Below, in pieces: positions 12,601-24,928 of a DNA stretch of 64,000 nucleotides (the first letter of the stretch is position 1; every line of letters begins with the position of its first letter). The DNA comes from Zanthoxylum bungeanum. Its lineage: Eukaryota > Streptophyta > Magnoliopsida > Sapindales > Rutaceae. Below the pieces are notes generated by a model, which did no database searches, had not been told where the DNA came from, and saw only the letters and a list, made by a program, of their open reading frames with translations. The DNA lies in the NCBI GenBank assembly GCA_019454045.1, contig SKCR01001852.1, positions 1 to 64,000 of the forward strand, given 5' to 3'. A program made the position numbers and the translations under genes.

Positions 12601-15600
12601 TTCTGTTTCAACTTCACAGATTAATAAATTATGAAACAAGTGATATAAAGAAAAAAGATGATAGGTTTATACCTGCCATACTCATCAACAAGCATGCCTT
12701 CCATTTCTCTGATAGGATCATCAATAGCGCGCTCTGATCGAGATGGACGCCGAAGGGAAAATCCAGAAGACTTTTCATCGTTTGAACCTCCAATATCATC
12801 CATGTAACGCCGCAAAAGAGAGTCGGGAAAAATTTTCCTCTCAAGCCATAAGCGTAAAACCTGGTAAAATAACAATCAATCTATCTGGAGCTTGAAATAT
12901 AGGATTTCTAACAATTAAACGAGCCAAAAATTACCTTGAGACATTGACGACGATTTTCACGAGACCCAACCCCAGGTGGAGCAGCAGCACCTAGAAGACG
13001 TGGCAGTGCAGTTTGAACAGTAGGAACGTATGAAACTCCCACAACTCCTAAATAAACAGCATCAGAAGAGATCTTAGTAAAATTGAAGACTAGTAAAGCA
13101 CGTTTGATCGATCAGAAAGAAGTGAGAAAGCAAACAGAGGATGAGCATTGCTTTCCAGTAAGAGAGTAACATTCATCCAATCAGTGTTCTAAAATGCGCT
13201 AGGCGCTAGTCGGGCGGTGACCCAGCGCCTAGAGTGCCTAGGCGGGGCCTAGACATTTAATCGAAAATTGAGAATTTCTATAATTAGGTTTAAGATTTGG
13301 TATGATTTGGAGAAATTAATCATAAATAAATGTTATTTGAGTAATGTCTAATATTTATAAACGGTCAATTTGATTAGAAACTAAGGAAAATAGAAAAAAA
13401 TAGATTTTTGAAATTAGGGTTTATGCTCTAAATTGGGATTTTTTTTCAAATTGATGAGTTAGAGGGTTAATTTTATAAAATTAATGTTAGGGTTAGGATT
13501 GATGTGTGAGATTCGGCAGGAAAAAGCAATTAATTTCGAATTCTGCGTCGGTCAACAGCGATTGACCGATGAATTTATGACGAGCACCTGGCCCCAACGA
13601 TTTGGGGCCAGGCGCGGCGGCCATAGGCCGCCGAACCTATACGCGCCGCCTAGGAGGGGCGTTTTAGAACACTGCATCCAATTACCAGTCACCATAATAC
13701 TATATTCTGCATCATTAGGGGTAGTTCATTACTGGGTCTAATACAAACTCCAATGTAGGGATGACATTTTTTGGGTATTAATATCCATTTTATACCCAAA
13801 CCCGCAAAATTGCCATCCAAATCCCAAACAACTCTCTAGTTTTGAGGATCCATGGATGGGTAATGGGAACAGGGATGGGGTGATAGATATCCATTACCAT
13901 ATCCATGGATTGAAATTTTCCATCCCTAATCCATGACAAAATGTCATATAGAACAATATCTAGTAAGTATGATATCAAAAAAAATATTTTTCATAACAGT
14001 TATAAAGCATTTACTTTGGATGCAGACAGAAAATGGGGAGAGAGAAACCTTTTTGATTATGCGAACACTGAGTGATTGAATCCACAAGAAAGAAGAGATC
14101 CACTTTACGATGAGAACTAGGCTCACATTCCAATTTGTGGATTAGGAGTTCCACAACCTGCATACAAGCATATAGATAAAAACAATTCCTTCCAAATGCA
14201 TAGTACTTATAGCAAGTTAGCAACTTCAACATGACAATCCCACGTGCTAACAAGACTTAATGAAAAAATTAGTTTCAAAAATTGCAACTCCAAAAGAAGT
14301 TTAGAAAGCATGACTTTGACCTCTATCATTAGCATAGCCCTTATTTAGTGACAAAAATTTAGACAAGTTTATTAAAAAAAACCAAGAACGAACTTGGAGA
14401 GAATGATTCAAACCTTCATTCATGCATCTGAGCCCAACATAATAATTATTATACACTTCTCTCATGAACTTAAAGCACATTAATACAGTAGCATGGATAA
14501 ATTTTTTCAAAGGGATGGTCTCCCCACACCCAAAAAAGAAAGAAATATTAAAAATAATCCTAGACATAGTAACTGGCTCTTACTGATACTCACACCTAAG
14601 TCGATTTCTTGCAAGGTAAAACTATAGATTATCCCTTCAACATTCTAATGCCTTACATCACCACAGCAATAAACTAGCCTTACAATTGGACCACCATTAT
14701 CAGAAATCAAATTTTTATTGATTCAACATTCAACACCTAATTAATTGAAATCTCGATACTGATTCAAAATACTAAGGCATACTTATGAACTCCAAAAACC
14801 ATCCCCTGTTAGATATAAATAACAGAAGTCCAAATCGATAAAATCTTCAGCGTTGGGTAAGAAAATCTTATTGAAAACAGATTGAAGCTAGATTCCTAAT
14901 TGTTTTGCGTTATTTATTTACATAATCCATATCCCAACCAAAATAATGCTCCATAAAATCATTTAATATTTGAGAAAATGCCAAAAATTGACCATACCAA
15001 GCATAGAAACTCTGTTGTGTGCCAGACCTAATTCAAAAGGCATCAGGTGATGTTGAAAGATTAACAATGTTATTCAGCCTACCTCATTGGCAATACCAAA
15101 CTTGGCACAATCTATGGCAAGACGGGTTGCACGTCCGATACTTTCTTTAGTTCTTGACAAAGTTTCTATCATCCCTTCAAATGCATCACGAGCAACAGCT
15201 GCCTCGGTACCGCCACTCAAGGAGCCTCCACTTGCTCTATGCCCTGAATTCACTCTTCTCTCCTCAACTTCTTCAGTATCTAATTGACATTGGGTTGCTG
15301 ATTGATGACCATGAGTCAAACCCTGAATATCTACATGTATCATATTGCCAGTGCCAAAGAGAAACGACTGAACGGCAGAAGGGCTAGGGGTCCTCCCCTG
15401 GAAGTCAGCAACCGATGTAAATGCAGCAGTAGAATTTACAAGAGGGAATTGTTGCAGGTAAGTTTGTTTCCTTTTTGCCTGAGCAGCTGCAATAAGATGT
15501 TTCATAGACACAGCAGATTCTGGAGTCTTGGAATCAATCAGTGAACTATTTCTAGCTTCTCTGTTAGCTTCCAATCTGACATTAGGAAAAAGAATACATA

Positions 15601-18600
15601 TCAAACTATTTTTACAGGAAATAGAAGAAATTTATTCAACAAGAAGAAGGGAAAGAAGACACAAGAGTAAACTAAGGGGTGCACAAAGCAACAAAAAAGG
15701 GAAGCAAGAGTACATACAAATGAACTGCAACACATAAGTAAATGACAGAGAGATTGTGCGTACACTTCACTTGGCAAATAACTGTTCTCCATTGAAGTTT
15801 CTGTTAAAACAGCACGATCATTGATACTTGGGGTAGTTTTGGGTCTTTCTCCAGAAGAAGCTGGTTTATTTCTTTGACTTGACACATGATTTTGAGAAGA
15901 GTTCGTGGAATCAGAAACCAGTCCCGAACCCTTGCCAGACATGGCCTGAACCTTTTTCAGAGAACCAGTACCGGGACCTTTATTAATCAAAGATTTAGAG
16001 GCTGTGTGTTCTGCAGATTTTTTTGCTGCAGAAACTAAATGAGACTTAGAAGGAGAAACAAATACTGTTTTACCCTCAAGAGAAGCAGGCCTCCTCCCCC
16101 CATTTGCAAGTTGGCTAGGTGACACAGACTCATTACGTGATTGTGACAAGGATTCCTTCAGAATGCTATTACCAAATCCAGCGGAATCTCTAGCACTATC
16201 ACTCTGCTGAGAATTAACAGAACTCTCAAGATGTGCATCAGAAACAGATGGAAGAGCCTTTACATTTCTGGCAGATCCTCCATGAACTGGAGTTTTGGGC
16301 TCATCATCATCATCAAATAGGCAAACAGCTCTCCGCCTCTTCGCCAACGCTTGAACTGGAGGTCTAGCATTATCTGAACATGGCATTTCATTCTTAACTT
16401 CAACAGAACATTTTTCCGATTTTTCATCAGATCTAAGAGTAGAAGAATCAGACATAGCTTCCAACACCCACTTACGGCGCTTGGTTAAGGGTAACACAGC
16501 TTCATCACCAGAAACATCAGATCCGACATTACGTTTGACATTTTGGGCTTTCAATGCCAAAACCATTTCTCTCTTCACATGTGATGTGGAGTGTTTCGAG
16601 TCTGAATTTTCAACCATTTTGCTTTCAACAATGTTTGAACTTGAAATACCACTCTTCATGCTTTTTGAGATAGATAATTTGGTAGCATCATCTTTCAAAT
16701 CTACACACTTCGACTTTTTTACAGGATTTAAAAAGCCATTCGTTCCCAATATCAGCTTTCCAGCAGTCCCAGATTGAGCACACTTATTATTGCCAGAAAC
16801 CTCACCCTTGGATTTGGCAATAGAGTCCTCTACATCATCTGATCCCTTAAAGCTTCTTTTGGCTCTTCGGACATCTATAGTTTTCCCACCACCAATATCT
16901 GAATCTGATTTCAAAGCATCCGGTGAAAGTTCTGTAATGCTTCCATTAGATGCAATTTTTCCATCTAACATGTCTTTATGTCGCTCACCAGAATCAAGGA
17001 AATCAACACACTGACCAGAACTATCATCCTCTAATGACTTTATACCCAAGCTACTTTTCTGTCGTTCATAAGCCCTTTTTGCCCCAGAAGCCATTTTCTT
17101 TAACTTGTGACCATTAGGAAATCCCTTCTGTCCTTTATCAGGGTGGTTGTTATTATCTTCTTTATTATCAGAAGCCTCCTTCTTTGATTGAGGTTCATTA
17201 GATCCTTTAATATTTTTCTCAGATGACAGCATTGGAGATGAAACATCATCTGCATGGCATGAAATAGAATGCTTAATGACTTCACTGTCAGTTTTATCTC
17301 GACTATTTGAACAGGGCTCTAACTTAGAACCAAAATCACCTATATCTCCAGATTTTGTTTCTCCATAGGGAATGACAGCACATTTCCCATCTTTTAAGTC
17401 AACATCTTCTCCATCAACAAACGGAGCCTCACATCCAAGTGCAGATCTGTCAGTGTCATCTCTTGATTCACTTGATTTTTCTTTCTGTAACTCATCAAAT
17501 GCTACACAGATTTCCTTCACAGCTTGGGCAAAGTACTTGACTGTTTTACCTTGACACCGAGCTGACAAATTACTCTTTGATTCACTGGTGAACGCCTGAA
17601 TGTCAGCGGGGGCAACAAAAGCTCTGTGATGAGGAGAAATAAAGGGGCTAAATGAGAAGCTAATATGCTGCAGCAATCAACTTGGCCAACAAAAGAACAA
17701 GGAGTAAAATAAGAGAGAAACAAACTTGAAATAACATTAAACTGAGTAGCAAAATACCATAGCACCAGACAAGATGAAACAGTCCAATAGAACATGAGTA
17801 CCTAAAAATTTATCTAAAACAGCTTCTTATTTAAAACAAGAAACAAATTTTTTTTCTATTGGTTGAGGAACAAGAAAACTTCTATTAAAATCAAATGAAA
17901 GGGTGAACCTCTCCACAGAAACAAGGACAAACTGCACAACAGACCTAAAAGTGAACAAAATATTAAAAAATATATTTCATTACAAAAACCAAAACAAAGT
18001 TCATGCACACAATGCTTACATAGAATTGGTTTCTTAAGAAACACAAAACCACCAAACAAAAGAAACAATTCCACTTCACCTCTTAAACTAGAGAGTGGAC
18101 AAGAAAAATCAAAAGCACAAGTTGAATAATTCTACATTTCATAAGCAACTCAGTTAGCTAATCTATAGTTGTAGCAGGAAACTACGATAAACGCATTCAA
18201 CCATATAGCATTAAAGGAAAGCCCTGAGCATGGAATAACATTGTGAATGCATAAAGAGCAACAGAACAACTTCCTTTAAAAAATTTCTTCTTCTCTTTAA
18301 AAATTATATAAATGTAGATCAAATTCCTACCCATCCGATGTAAGCAAGATGCTAACCCAAAGCACTATTATCAGAAACAGCGGAAAGTGAATAAATTAAT
18401 GACCAAGATCAGGCCATTACACTCTTTATTTTTCCTGCATTCATCTTTTCTCAATTTCAAGATATTTTGACATCACTGCTAGTTGTACAGCAACATACTC
18501 AGCGAATCCAATTTTTAAAGGTTTCAATTGGAAAACCTCGCTAATTTTAGAATAAGTTTGAAATTATTAACCATTCAATTTGTGGAACTATAAAAGGCCA

Positions 18601-20695
18601 AGTCCAGATAAGCAAGCAAGAAAGCTCGTGAGACATTATGAACCTAGGAAAAAGGGAAGAAAAAACCTTTTTATGTTAATTGCTCAATATTTGTAGGCAG
18701 CCCCAAAACACCACCTAAAGTTAAAAACAAATTTGAAAATTTTATTAAATATCCATTTGTGAAACTATGAGCCTAAGTCCAGCTAAGCTAGCAGGAAAGC
18801 TCATGAAACATAATGAACCTAGAAAAGAAGAAACAAAAACCTTTAATTATATAAGTTGCTGAATACTTGAAGGCAGAAATCCTGGAACACCACCAGCCCC
18901 AAAACTCCAGGCCAAAAGAATAAGAAATATATTATAAGTTAGAGGAAAAATTGCATTTCCAAGCCTCAAGAATGAAATTCACTCCACCATGAATCCAGGA
19001 TACTGGCCTTTCCCCAAACTTATGTCATTATAACGCTCACCAAAGTTAACAGCGGTGCTATTGTTTCTAGTAGGCCTACATGTTTTACAATTTAGCAAAA
19101 AAAAATGATAATGTTAAAGTAACAAGCTATAATAATCAAAACTAAAGATCAGGTGAAATCAGCTGCAGTTAAGATTGAAATTAAAGGAAAGATTTCTAGA
19201 ATATAGCTTCATCTGTTAACAAGCTATAACAATCACAATTAACGATCAGGTGAAATCAGCTGCAGTAAAGATTGAAATTGAAGGAAAGATAGCTAGAATG
19301 TAGCTTCATATCAGATTGTTGCCTAAACAATTAGTGGTCCTCAACTGAAAATGGAGAAAGAGATCTAATGATGATATTAAAGCAGAATTTGTGGAAAAAT
19401 GATTTACATGCATATGAACTAATAATTCCAATTCTCCTAGTCAATAATTTCAACAATTTAATAGCGTGGCAAAGCGCATGTTGTAGAGTAGAACAGCCAA
19501 CAGAATCAAGCTTCTGCTCTGATGCTATCAAAATAGGATACATGCCACCCACCATTCAAAATTAAACATATCAGATGGAATGAAACTCACATTTCTTGTG
19601 TTCCAAAGAATTGAACAAAATATTTCTTAGGGTCTGCAGCTCGATGCCAGTCTTCAGGTCGACTAATCTGAAATTTGCAACCCATAAAATTAACCTCACT
19701 AACCAAATCATTCAGTAACCTTAAAATCTTGCACAAGAAAATCAAAGAGGTAATGAATAATGACCTCTGACCACAGTGAATCAAAAAGGTAATGAAGAAT
19801 GACCTCTGACCACAGTGATATCAATGTCAAAATTTAAATAAAAATCCAAAATGAACAAAAATTGTGAAATAACAGCTTGAAATGGTAAATAATCTCAGGT
19901 CCAAAAAGAAGAGCAATTTAAAAATGTGAAAAAGATTTTCACTTAGGATCTGGTGCTTACAAGTTGCAACAAATCTGATGTATATAAAAAGATCCCAACA
20001 CTGTATCCATATCTCACAACCAAGTAAGAGTTGGAGAACATGTAAACACTAATATCTAAAATGGAGAACAATACAATCTCAACCATCTTTATACCAAATC
20101 AAATAACATATACATGCCTAATGTGCAACAAATGCCCATTGTGTGATATATAACTCAGCTTTTCTTCGATTAACAGCTACTTCAAGAAGTATATTTCTGA
20201 TTGCCAAATGCTCTATACACAAAATACTATGCATTCAATACTAAGAATTTCAAAGCCCCGTCGTCATAAATTCCATACAAATAAACTCGGTGAACATCCA
20301 TTAGTGAAATAAGCAAGCCCCACACAAATGCCCTATAAATTAACATCAGAACTCCATTAATTTACAATACAAAGAAATCAAATTTCACAAACCGAAATGA
20401 AGTAAAAGCACAACACTTGGAAATTTATGATAATCTAAAAGAAACATCAACTTAACAACAGCTTCGAAAAATTAGTCAAATAAAGTAAAATTTCTAAAAA
20501 ACCCTAATACGGGCATCACATAATATAATCATTAGGCAATTAAGAACGAAAATCGAATCAAAATTGAAATAGAAAGAAAAGAACCTTGGCAGGCCAAGCA
20601 GGAAAGCCCTTCACTTTGGCAAGGACAAGATCGCCCAAACTCAACTGACTCTTGGCTTTGGCCTTGTTGCCTCCTCTTTTACGACCACCAGCCAT
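9687..20695 (-). CDS. HUA2: HUA2-like protein (ENHANCER OF AG-4 2 family): PWWP and CID domains, 11 exons, complete
   Basis: Coding exons in order: 20585-20695, 19591-19667, 15764-17623, 15083-15575, 14049-14157, 12935-13047, 12673-12860, 11857-12505, 11212-11710, 9869-9952, 9687-9757. Every intron is GT...AG, all phases agree, and the total is 1417 codons, close to the Arabidopsis family length. An N-terminal PWWP domain (about residues 20-80, with KVKGFPAWPAK and KYFVQFFGTQEI) is followed by a charged region with LTKRRKW near residue 443 and LAKRRRAVCLFDDDDEPKTP near 487. A CID/RPR RNA-polymerase-II CTD-interaction domain spans about 814-940. A proline-rich tract (about 1096-1151) precedes the conserved C-terminus SALNCWRPA. 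Known family role: nuclear factors affecting pre-mRNA processing of AGAMOUS, FLC and other flowering genes. The ATG at 20695 fits the family start. No break was seen. Which HUA2/HULK paralogue this is cannot be decided here. Confidence 0.93.
9953..11211 (-). other. Intron 9 of the HUA2-like gene
   Basis: The donor follows ...GAAG and the acceptor is CAG before the exon encoding GYFRPPVE. The intron is unusually long for the 3' part of the gene. I saw no transposon termini or other gene in it. Confidence 0.8.
13048..14048 (-). other. Intron 5 of the HUA2-like gene, enlarged by a hAT element
   Basis: The intron separates two CID-coding exons. Nearly half of its 1001 bp is the hAT-type element at 13182-13674. 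The remainder is ordinary AT-rich intron. Confidence 0.85.
13182..13674. mobile_element. Non-autonomous hAT-type element (family 1), 493 bp
   Basis: The termini are CAGTGTTCTAAAA and its inverse TTTTAGAACACTG. The 8-bp target duplication CATCCAAT lies at 13174-13181 and 13675-13682, both copies perfect. Internal sequence matches the outer element at 1540-2985 in the opposite orientation. Being wholly intronic, it should be removed on splicing. Confidence 0.92.
14158..15082 (-). other. Intron 4 of the HUA2-like gene
   Basis: A phase-0 intron inside the CID-coding region. Donor and acceptor fit plant consensus, and nothing else was recognised in it. Confidence 0.8.
17624..19590 (-). other. Intron 2 of the HUA2-like gene, with internal duplications
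   Basis: This is the longest intron (1967 bp). It separates two exons of the PWWP domain and restores an Ile codon across the junction. It contains two old tandem duplications: about 18.56-18.90 kb (period about 170-180 bp) and 19.12-19.31 kb (period about 90 bp, sharing GATCAGGTGAAATCAGCTGC). No coding sequence was seen. Confidence 0.8.
19668..20584 (-). other. Intron 1 of the HUA2-like gene
   Basis: The intron lies directly after the codons for FPAWPAK. A long first intron is common in plant nuclear-factor genes. It contains a 39-bp direct duplication at about 19.74-19.82 kb. No transposon ends were found. Confidence 0.8.
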
Positions 20696-21040
20696 GTCGT
20701 TTTAAGCTTATTCCAACACGTAAACTTAACCTAAATTCGGCCGGAGATTCCGCCGGCGGCAAATGATTTCCGGCGACGGGGCGCTACAACATCGCAAGGA
20801 GAAGAGGGCGATTGTAGAGAGAGAGAGAGTGTGGAAGAGAGATACGAGGCAGTTGACAAGAAAGGGTTTTTTATTTAGTTTTAGTTTTTGGCCACCGCTA
20901 CTATGCGGGGATTTAAAAATCCTGTGTAATGCAGGGACTAGTGTACACCGATGGATTCCATTTTAATAAAATCCAACGGCGTATATTTTATTAAATAATA
21001 ACGAATGGATGTAACATTTATTAGGAAAATTTTAGCAGTG
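20696..21040 (-). promoter_or_regulatory. HUA2: 5' UTR and proximal promoter region of the HUA2-like gene
   Basis: Upstream of the ATG, on the coding strand, is a CT-rich tract (CTCTCTCTCTCT at about 20816-20829) typical of plant 5' UTR / Y-patch sequence, preceded by AT-rich DNA. Transposon-derived sequence begins about 350 bp upstream, so the compact promoter borders the repeat nest. The start site is not defined by sequence alone. Confidence 0.5.
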
Positions 21041-21044
21041 TCTA

Positions 21045-21105
21045 GACCCGGCCGGTGGTTCGGTTCCGGTTCGGAACCGAACCGTACCGGCCGGTTTAGG
21101 GGTCG
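21045..21105. repeat. GC-rich imperfect inverted repeat
   Basis: CCGGCCGG at one side is mirrored by CCGGCCGG at the other, with GGTTCGG / CCGAACC arms between. This resembles one end of a GGTTCGG-rich short hAT element, but I found no partner end or target duplication. Confidence 0.5.
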
Positions 21106-21125
21106 GGCATTGCGCCGAAATTATC

Positions 21126-21404
21126 CTGATGATATTGCCCAACCTGGATATGGGGCCTATCCATGCGGCCATTCGCTTCTGTAAAGGGGAAATCTCCCAT
21201 GAGGAGTTTCAAAAATGGCTACCCCTTTCCTGAAAAAGTGCTGGATCCCGATCCCATTTCAGTTGTCCCGGTGCCCCCAGCTCCTGAAGGGAACCAACCT
21301 GAGGCTGCTACTCCTACCCCCGAAGCTATAATTGCCGAGGCCTCTCAAGCTGTTCTTGTGGAAGCCACTGTCTCTCCTCCCAAGGCCGAGCCTAGGGTTG
21401 ACTA
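21126..21404 (+). pseudogene. Unidentified coding-like fragment
   Basis: Two overlapping plus-strand frames look protein-like. One reads PNLDMGPIHAAIRFCKGEI and then meets a stop. The other gives a Pro/Ala/Glu-rich stretch of about 80 residues ending at 21404. The mix suggests a frameshifted fragment of a transposon protein. I recognise no family. It is bounded on the right by the truncated Copia pol. Confidence 0.3.
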
Positions 21405-21430
21405 GACATTCTAGCCTTTTCATCTTCCGT

Positions 21431-22373
21431 CTAAGGACACATCTTCTTTGAAAGATGAATGCCATGTCGAAAAGGTATATTAGCAACTTTACAATTGCTA
21501 AAGTTGTACATTTCTAGGATCTTATCTATGTACGAAGATTGGGATAACCCAATTAGCTTCATTTCTTTATCTCTATAGAGTTTTATACCAAGTATATAGG
21601 AAGCATCACCCAAGTCTTTCATGGAGAAGTTTTTACAGAGGTATGCTTTAACACCCCGTATCATTCCAAGAACATTTCCAATGATCAGGATGTCATCAAC
21701 ATAAAGCACTAAGAACACAATCATACTCCCATTAACCTTCTTATAAACACAAGGTTCTTCTTCGTTTTTGAGAAAACCAGACAATCTGATTACCTTATCA
21801 AAACGAAGATTCCAACCCCGTGAAGCTTATTTAAGCCCATAAATGGACTTCTTAAGCTTACATATTATGCCAGAATTTTAGCTGGAGATAAAACCCTCTG
21901 TCTGTTCCATATAGATTTCTTCATCAAGAAATCCATTAAGAAAAGCAGTTTTGACATCCATTTGCCAAATATCATAATCATGGTAAGCAACGACAGCCAA
22001 TAGAATCCTAATATACTTTAGCATCACAACTGGTGAAAAGTTTTCATCATAGTCCACACATGGCCTTTGAGTGTAACCTTTAGCAACCAGTCGGGCTTTG
22101 AAGGTTTCAACCTTCCCATCGGGCCCGCGCTTTCTTTTGTAAACCCATTTATAACCTACGGGAATAATTCCCTCAGGAAGCGGAACCAAGTTCCATACTT
22201 GATTCTGATGCATAGAGTCCATTTCAGAATTCATGGCTTCCTGCCATTTAGCGGAATTAATGTCTAACATTGCTTTTCTGTAGGTATATGGATCAGTCTC
22301 CTCAATAAGGAGCACATCGAGACATTTGTCTTGTATCAAATACAAGCGCTCAAGAGGTCTCGATATCTTTTAA
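21431..22373 (-). pseudogene. Copia pol fragment, reverse transcriptase region (Copia-1)
   Basis: Minus-strand Ty1/Copia reverse transcriptase. The order along the strand is the pre-RT segment LLIEETDPYTYRK, the RT core with FKARLVAKGYTQRP and WQMDVKTAFLNGF, a break at about 21.8-21.9 kb (stop and frameshift), then the catalytic box YVDDILIIGN and ILGIKLYRDKE. It stops at 21431 before RNase H. Gag, protease and integrase are missing because the primer-binding site is joined almost directly to the pre-RT segment. This is a deletion derivative that is not functional by itself. Confidence 0.9.
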
Positions 22374-22378
22374 CCTAA

Positions 22379-22390
22379 GCTCTGATACCA
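22379..22390 (-). other. Primer-binding site of Copia-1
   Basis: TGGTATCAGAGC on the minus strand is the usual plant Copia primer-binding site, complementary to initiator tRNA-Met. It lies one base inside the LTR edge and fixes the orientation of the element. Confidence 0.92.
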
Positions 22391-22391
22391 T

Positions 22392-24475
22392 TGTTGGAGT
22401 TTCTATAGGTCCCAAGATCAAAACTCAAGCATGAATCATAAGCGAATACAACGACGGAAGTGCGGAATACTTACATCGAGCGGTTGAGAGACGATTTGGC
22501 AACAAAAACGAACTGATTCTGCTCACTGCCCACTGCTCATGTGCGCCCACTGCAGCAGTTTGTGCTTCTGTTTTGCGCCATTTTGATCAAGAAAAACGAG
22601 CTCCAAGCTTCATCAAAACGTTCCTTGCTCATGGGTATACTTCCCTTATCACCTTGGCATGATCCCGGAGTGTGCTAGCACTCTTGTTTAACAAAACGCA
22701 CTGTTTCCCTCCATTTTGTTCACGGCAGTCCAAGAAAAAACCAGAACAGAAATGGCGTGAGAGAAGAGAGGAGAAGAAGAGGAGAGAGTGAGAGACTTTT
22801 CAATTTTCTTGTTTTTGCTTCTTGTTTCAAAAACCGTGAGTCAAGAAAAGAAAAGCAATAATGATGCATGATATACCAAAATGAATTTTTTAGATAAAAA
22901 ACTCTCCAAAAACGTGTAAAGCTTTTTCCCTCCAAAAATTCATTAAATGCCATCATTATCTCACATTGAGAATAGAAACAATGTATCATCCCATAAAGGT
23001 GTCTAGATACATCCATCATCTATTCGTGTCAAGTAATGAGATATCGCGATGTGATTTGCGGATTCCACCCGTTTCAAAATACGAATGTGTCCGCAAACAC
23101 TTTCGGGCTCGGTTTCGCTAATTCCGAATTAACGCATTTCCGTCGCGACGAGAATTAAATAATTTCGCCTAGCGAAATTACTATTCAGATCGCTAACGAA
23201 TTAATTCTAAATTAATTCGTTTGCCCGAATTAAAATCCGATTTTAATTTCGCGTCGAAATCTAATTTCGTTTAATAATATATCGAATATATTATTTTATC
23301 GATTAATTCCAAATTAATCGTTATCTCTCTCCTAATAAGGCATTTTATCCAAGATAAAGTTTCTCCGCAATTAATCCAAGATTAATTCTCTCTCTCATCA
23401 TATTAATCCCAGATTAATATAAGTGCGAGTCATACGTCATCGGTGAATCTTTGGGAAGCGACCCATGAGATCCCCGGATATGTTGGCAGTCAAATCGGTC
23501 ATCGGACTATCCGAACACGTGAGTACCAAGTACTACGTTTTACCGATTTACAAGACAAGGTTGGCTTCTAGCAAAACACCAAGTCTACCTAATTCTCCGG
23601 ACATATTCTTATAAGAATATTTAAGATCTGTATCAAGCGTAGTATACAATTGTATTGTGCATATCGGCCCAGTATCGGATAGTCACGTGCTAGGCCTGGG
23701 GCTGGATAAGTGTCTGCCCCGTACGAAGCACATGTCGGATGTCTGGTAACTAGTCTCTATAATCGGATATACATGACCTTGTCATAATATCCCGATGGCC
23801 GCGCAGCACTTAAGAGCACTAATACCGTATCCTGCGTGACATCATCTCCAATATGACTGAAGTGATACTTCCGTCTTGACATCACATCCAATACACTACG
23901 ACTCTATGATAAACCCAGAAGTGGTGTACGCAGAACCGGTTAAAGCCTGTACCACCAAGACCAAAGTCTATCGATTATCGTAAGTATTAGCGATGTAAGT
24001 CTCAGGTTAAGACTATACACACCTACCTTGATTTCGGCCTCCCATAGACACATAGTCATAATACCAATGGGATTCCGAAGGGTCTATCCAGAGCGAAGCT
24101 GTTTCCCGTACCATCGGTGAAACACGACCTCCTATCGCACTTGCATAAGTATCCAATACTTATATATATGAGAACTATGCCGTTGTGCCCTCACAACGCA
24201 CACAAGTGCAATACTAGTCTATTCCGCATTATCGATGTCCAGTCTCGATAATACTCCGGCTAGGGATATTTAATGATTAATCCTTCGGGGACTGATACTG
24301 TCTCATATCATTCTCAGTCCAGGAACTAATCATAGGGACCTCTCTTCATTTATATATATCTATGGTGATCTAATCACAAATGATGAGAGTGCAATTTCCT
24401 TGTCACATAGTTAATTTGCTACAACAACACAATGATATGTGCAAATAGTGACGCTATGGGTCATTTTGTCCAACA
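22392..24475 (-). mobile_element. Copia-1 5' LTR, 2084 bp
   Basis: Read on the plus strand it starts TGTTGGA and ends TCCAACA, an inverted terminal pair. The primer-binding site is directly adjacent. The LTR is long for Copia. It contains a dense set of short AT palindromes built on ATTAATTC / GAATTAAT (about 23.15-23.43 kb). A conserved block (23.44-23.9 kb) also appears in the LTR at the right end of the window. No 3' LTR is present because the element is truncated at about 21.43 kb. Confidence 0.88.
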
Positions 24476-24479
24476 GTAA

Positions 24480-24928
24480 GTTCCATTCCCTCAACCAATA
24501 ATGAATTAAAATACAAAGACCCTGGTTGTCCAACTATTTCTTGTATTATTGGAAATCAAAATATTGAACATGATTTGCTTGATCTTGGAGTCAGTGTAAA
24601 TTTACTTCCATTTTCGGTTTACCAACAACTTAATATCAGTGAAATGAAACCAACCTCAACTACTATTTTACTTGTCGATAGATCAATTAAGGTACCAAAA
24701 GGAATTGTGGAAGATGTGTTATTGCAAATCGATAAATTCGTATATCTTGTGGATTTTATTATTTTAGAAACACAACCTGTGGCAGATAGTTATAAGTCAA
24801 TCCATGTAATACTTGGTCGCCCATTTTTAGCAACAGCTAACGCTTTAATTAATTGCAGGAATGGAATCATGAATCTTTCCTTTAGCAACATGACATTAGA
24901 GCTAAATATTTTTAACATGTGCAAATAG
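24480..24928 (+). pseudogene. Athila-A aspartic protease region
   Basis: The frame runs from KYKDPGCPTISC through DLGVSVNLLPFSVYQQL, the family's protease active-site segment (D-L-G). It continues through a typical protease fold with VILGRPFLATANALIN and stops with TAG after the codons for NMCK. The first part of the frame lacks a start because the gag side has been lost. In intact Athila elements this forms part of a long gag-pol frame. Confidence 0.85.
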
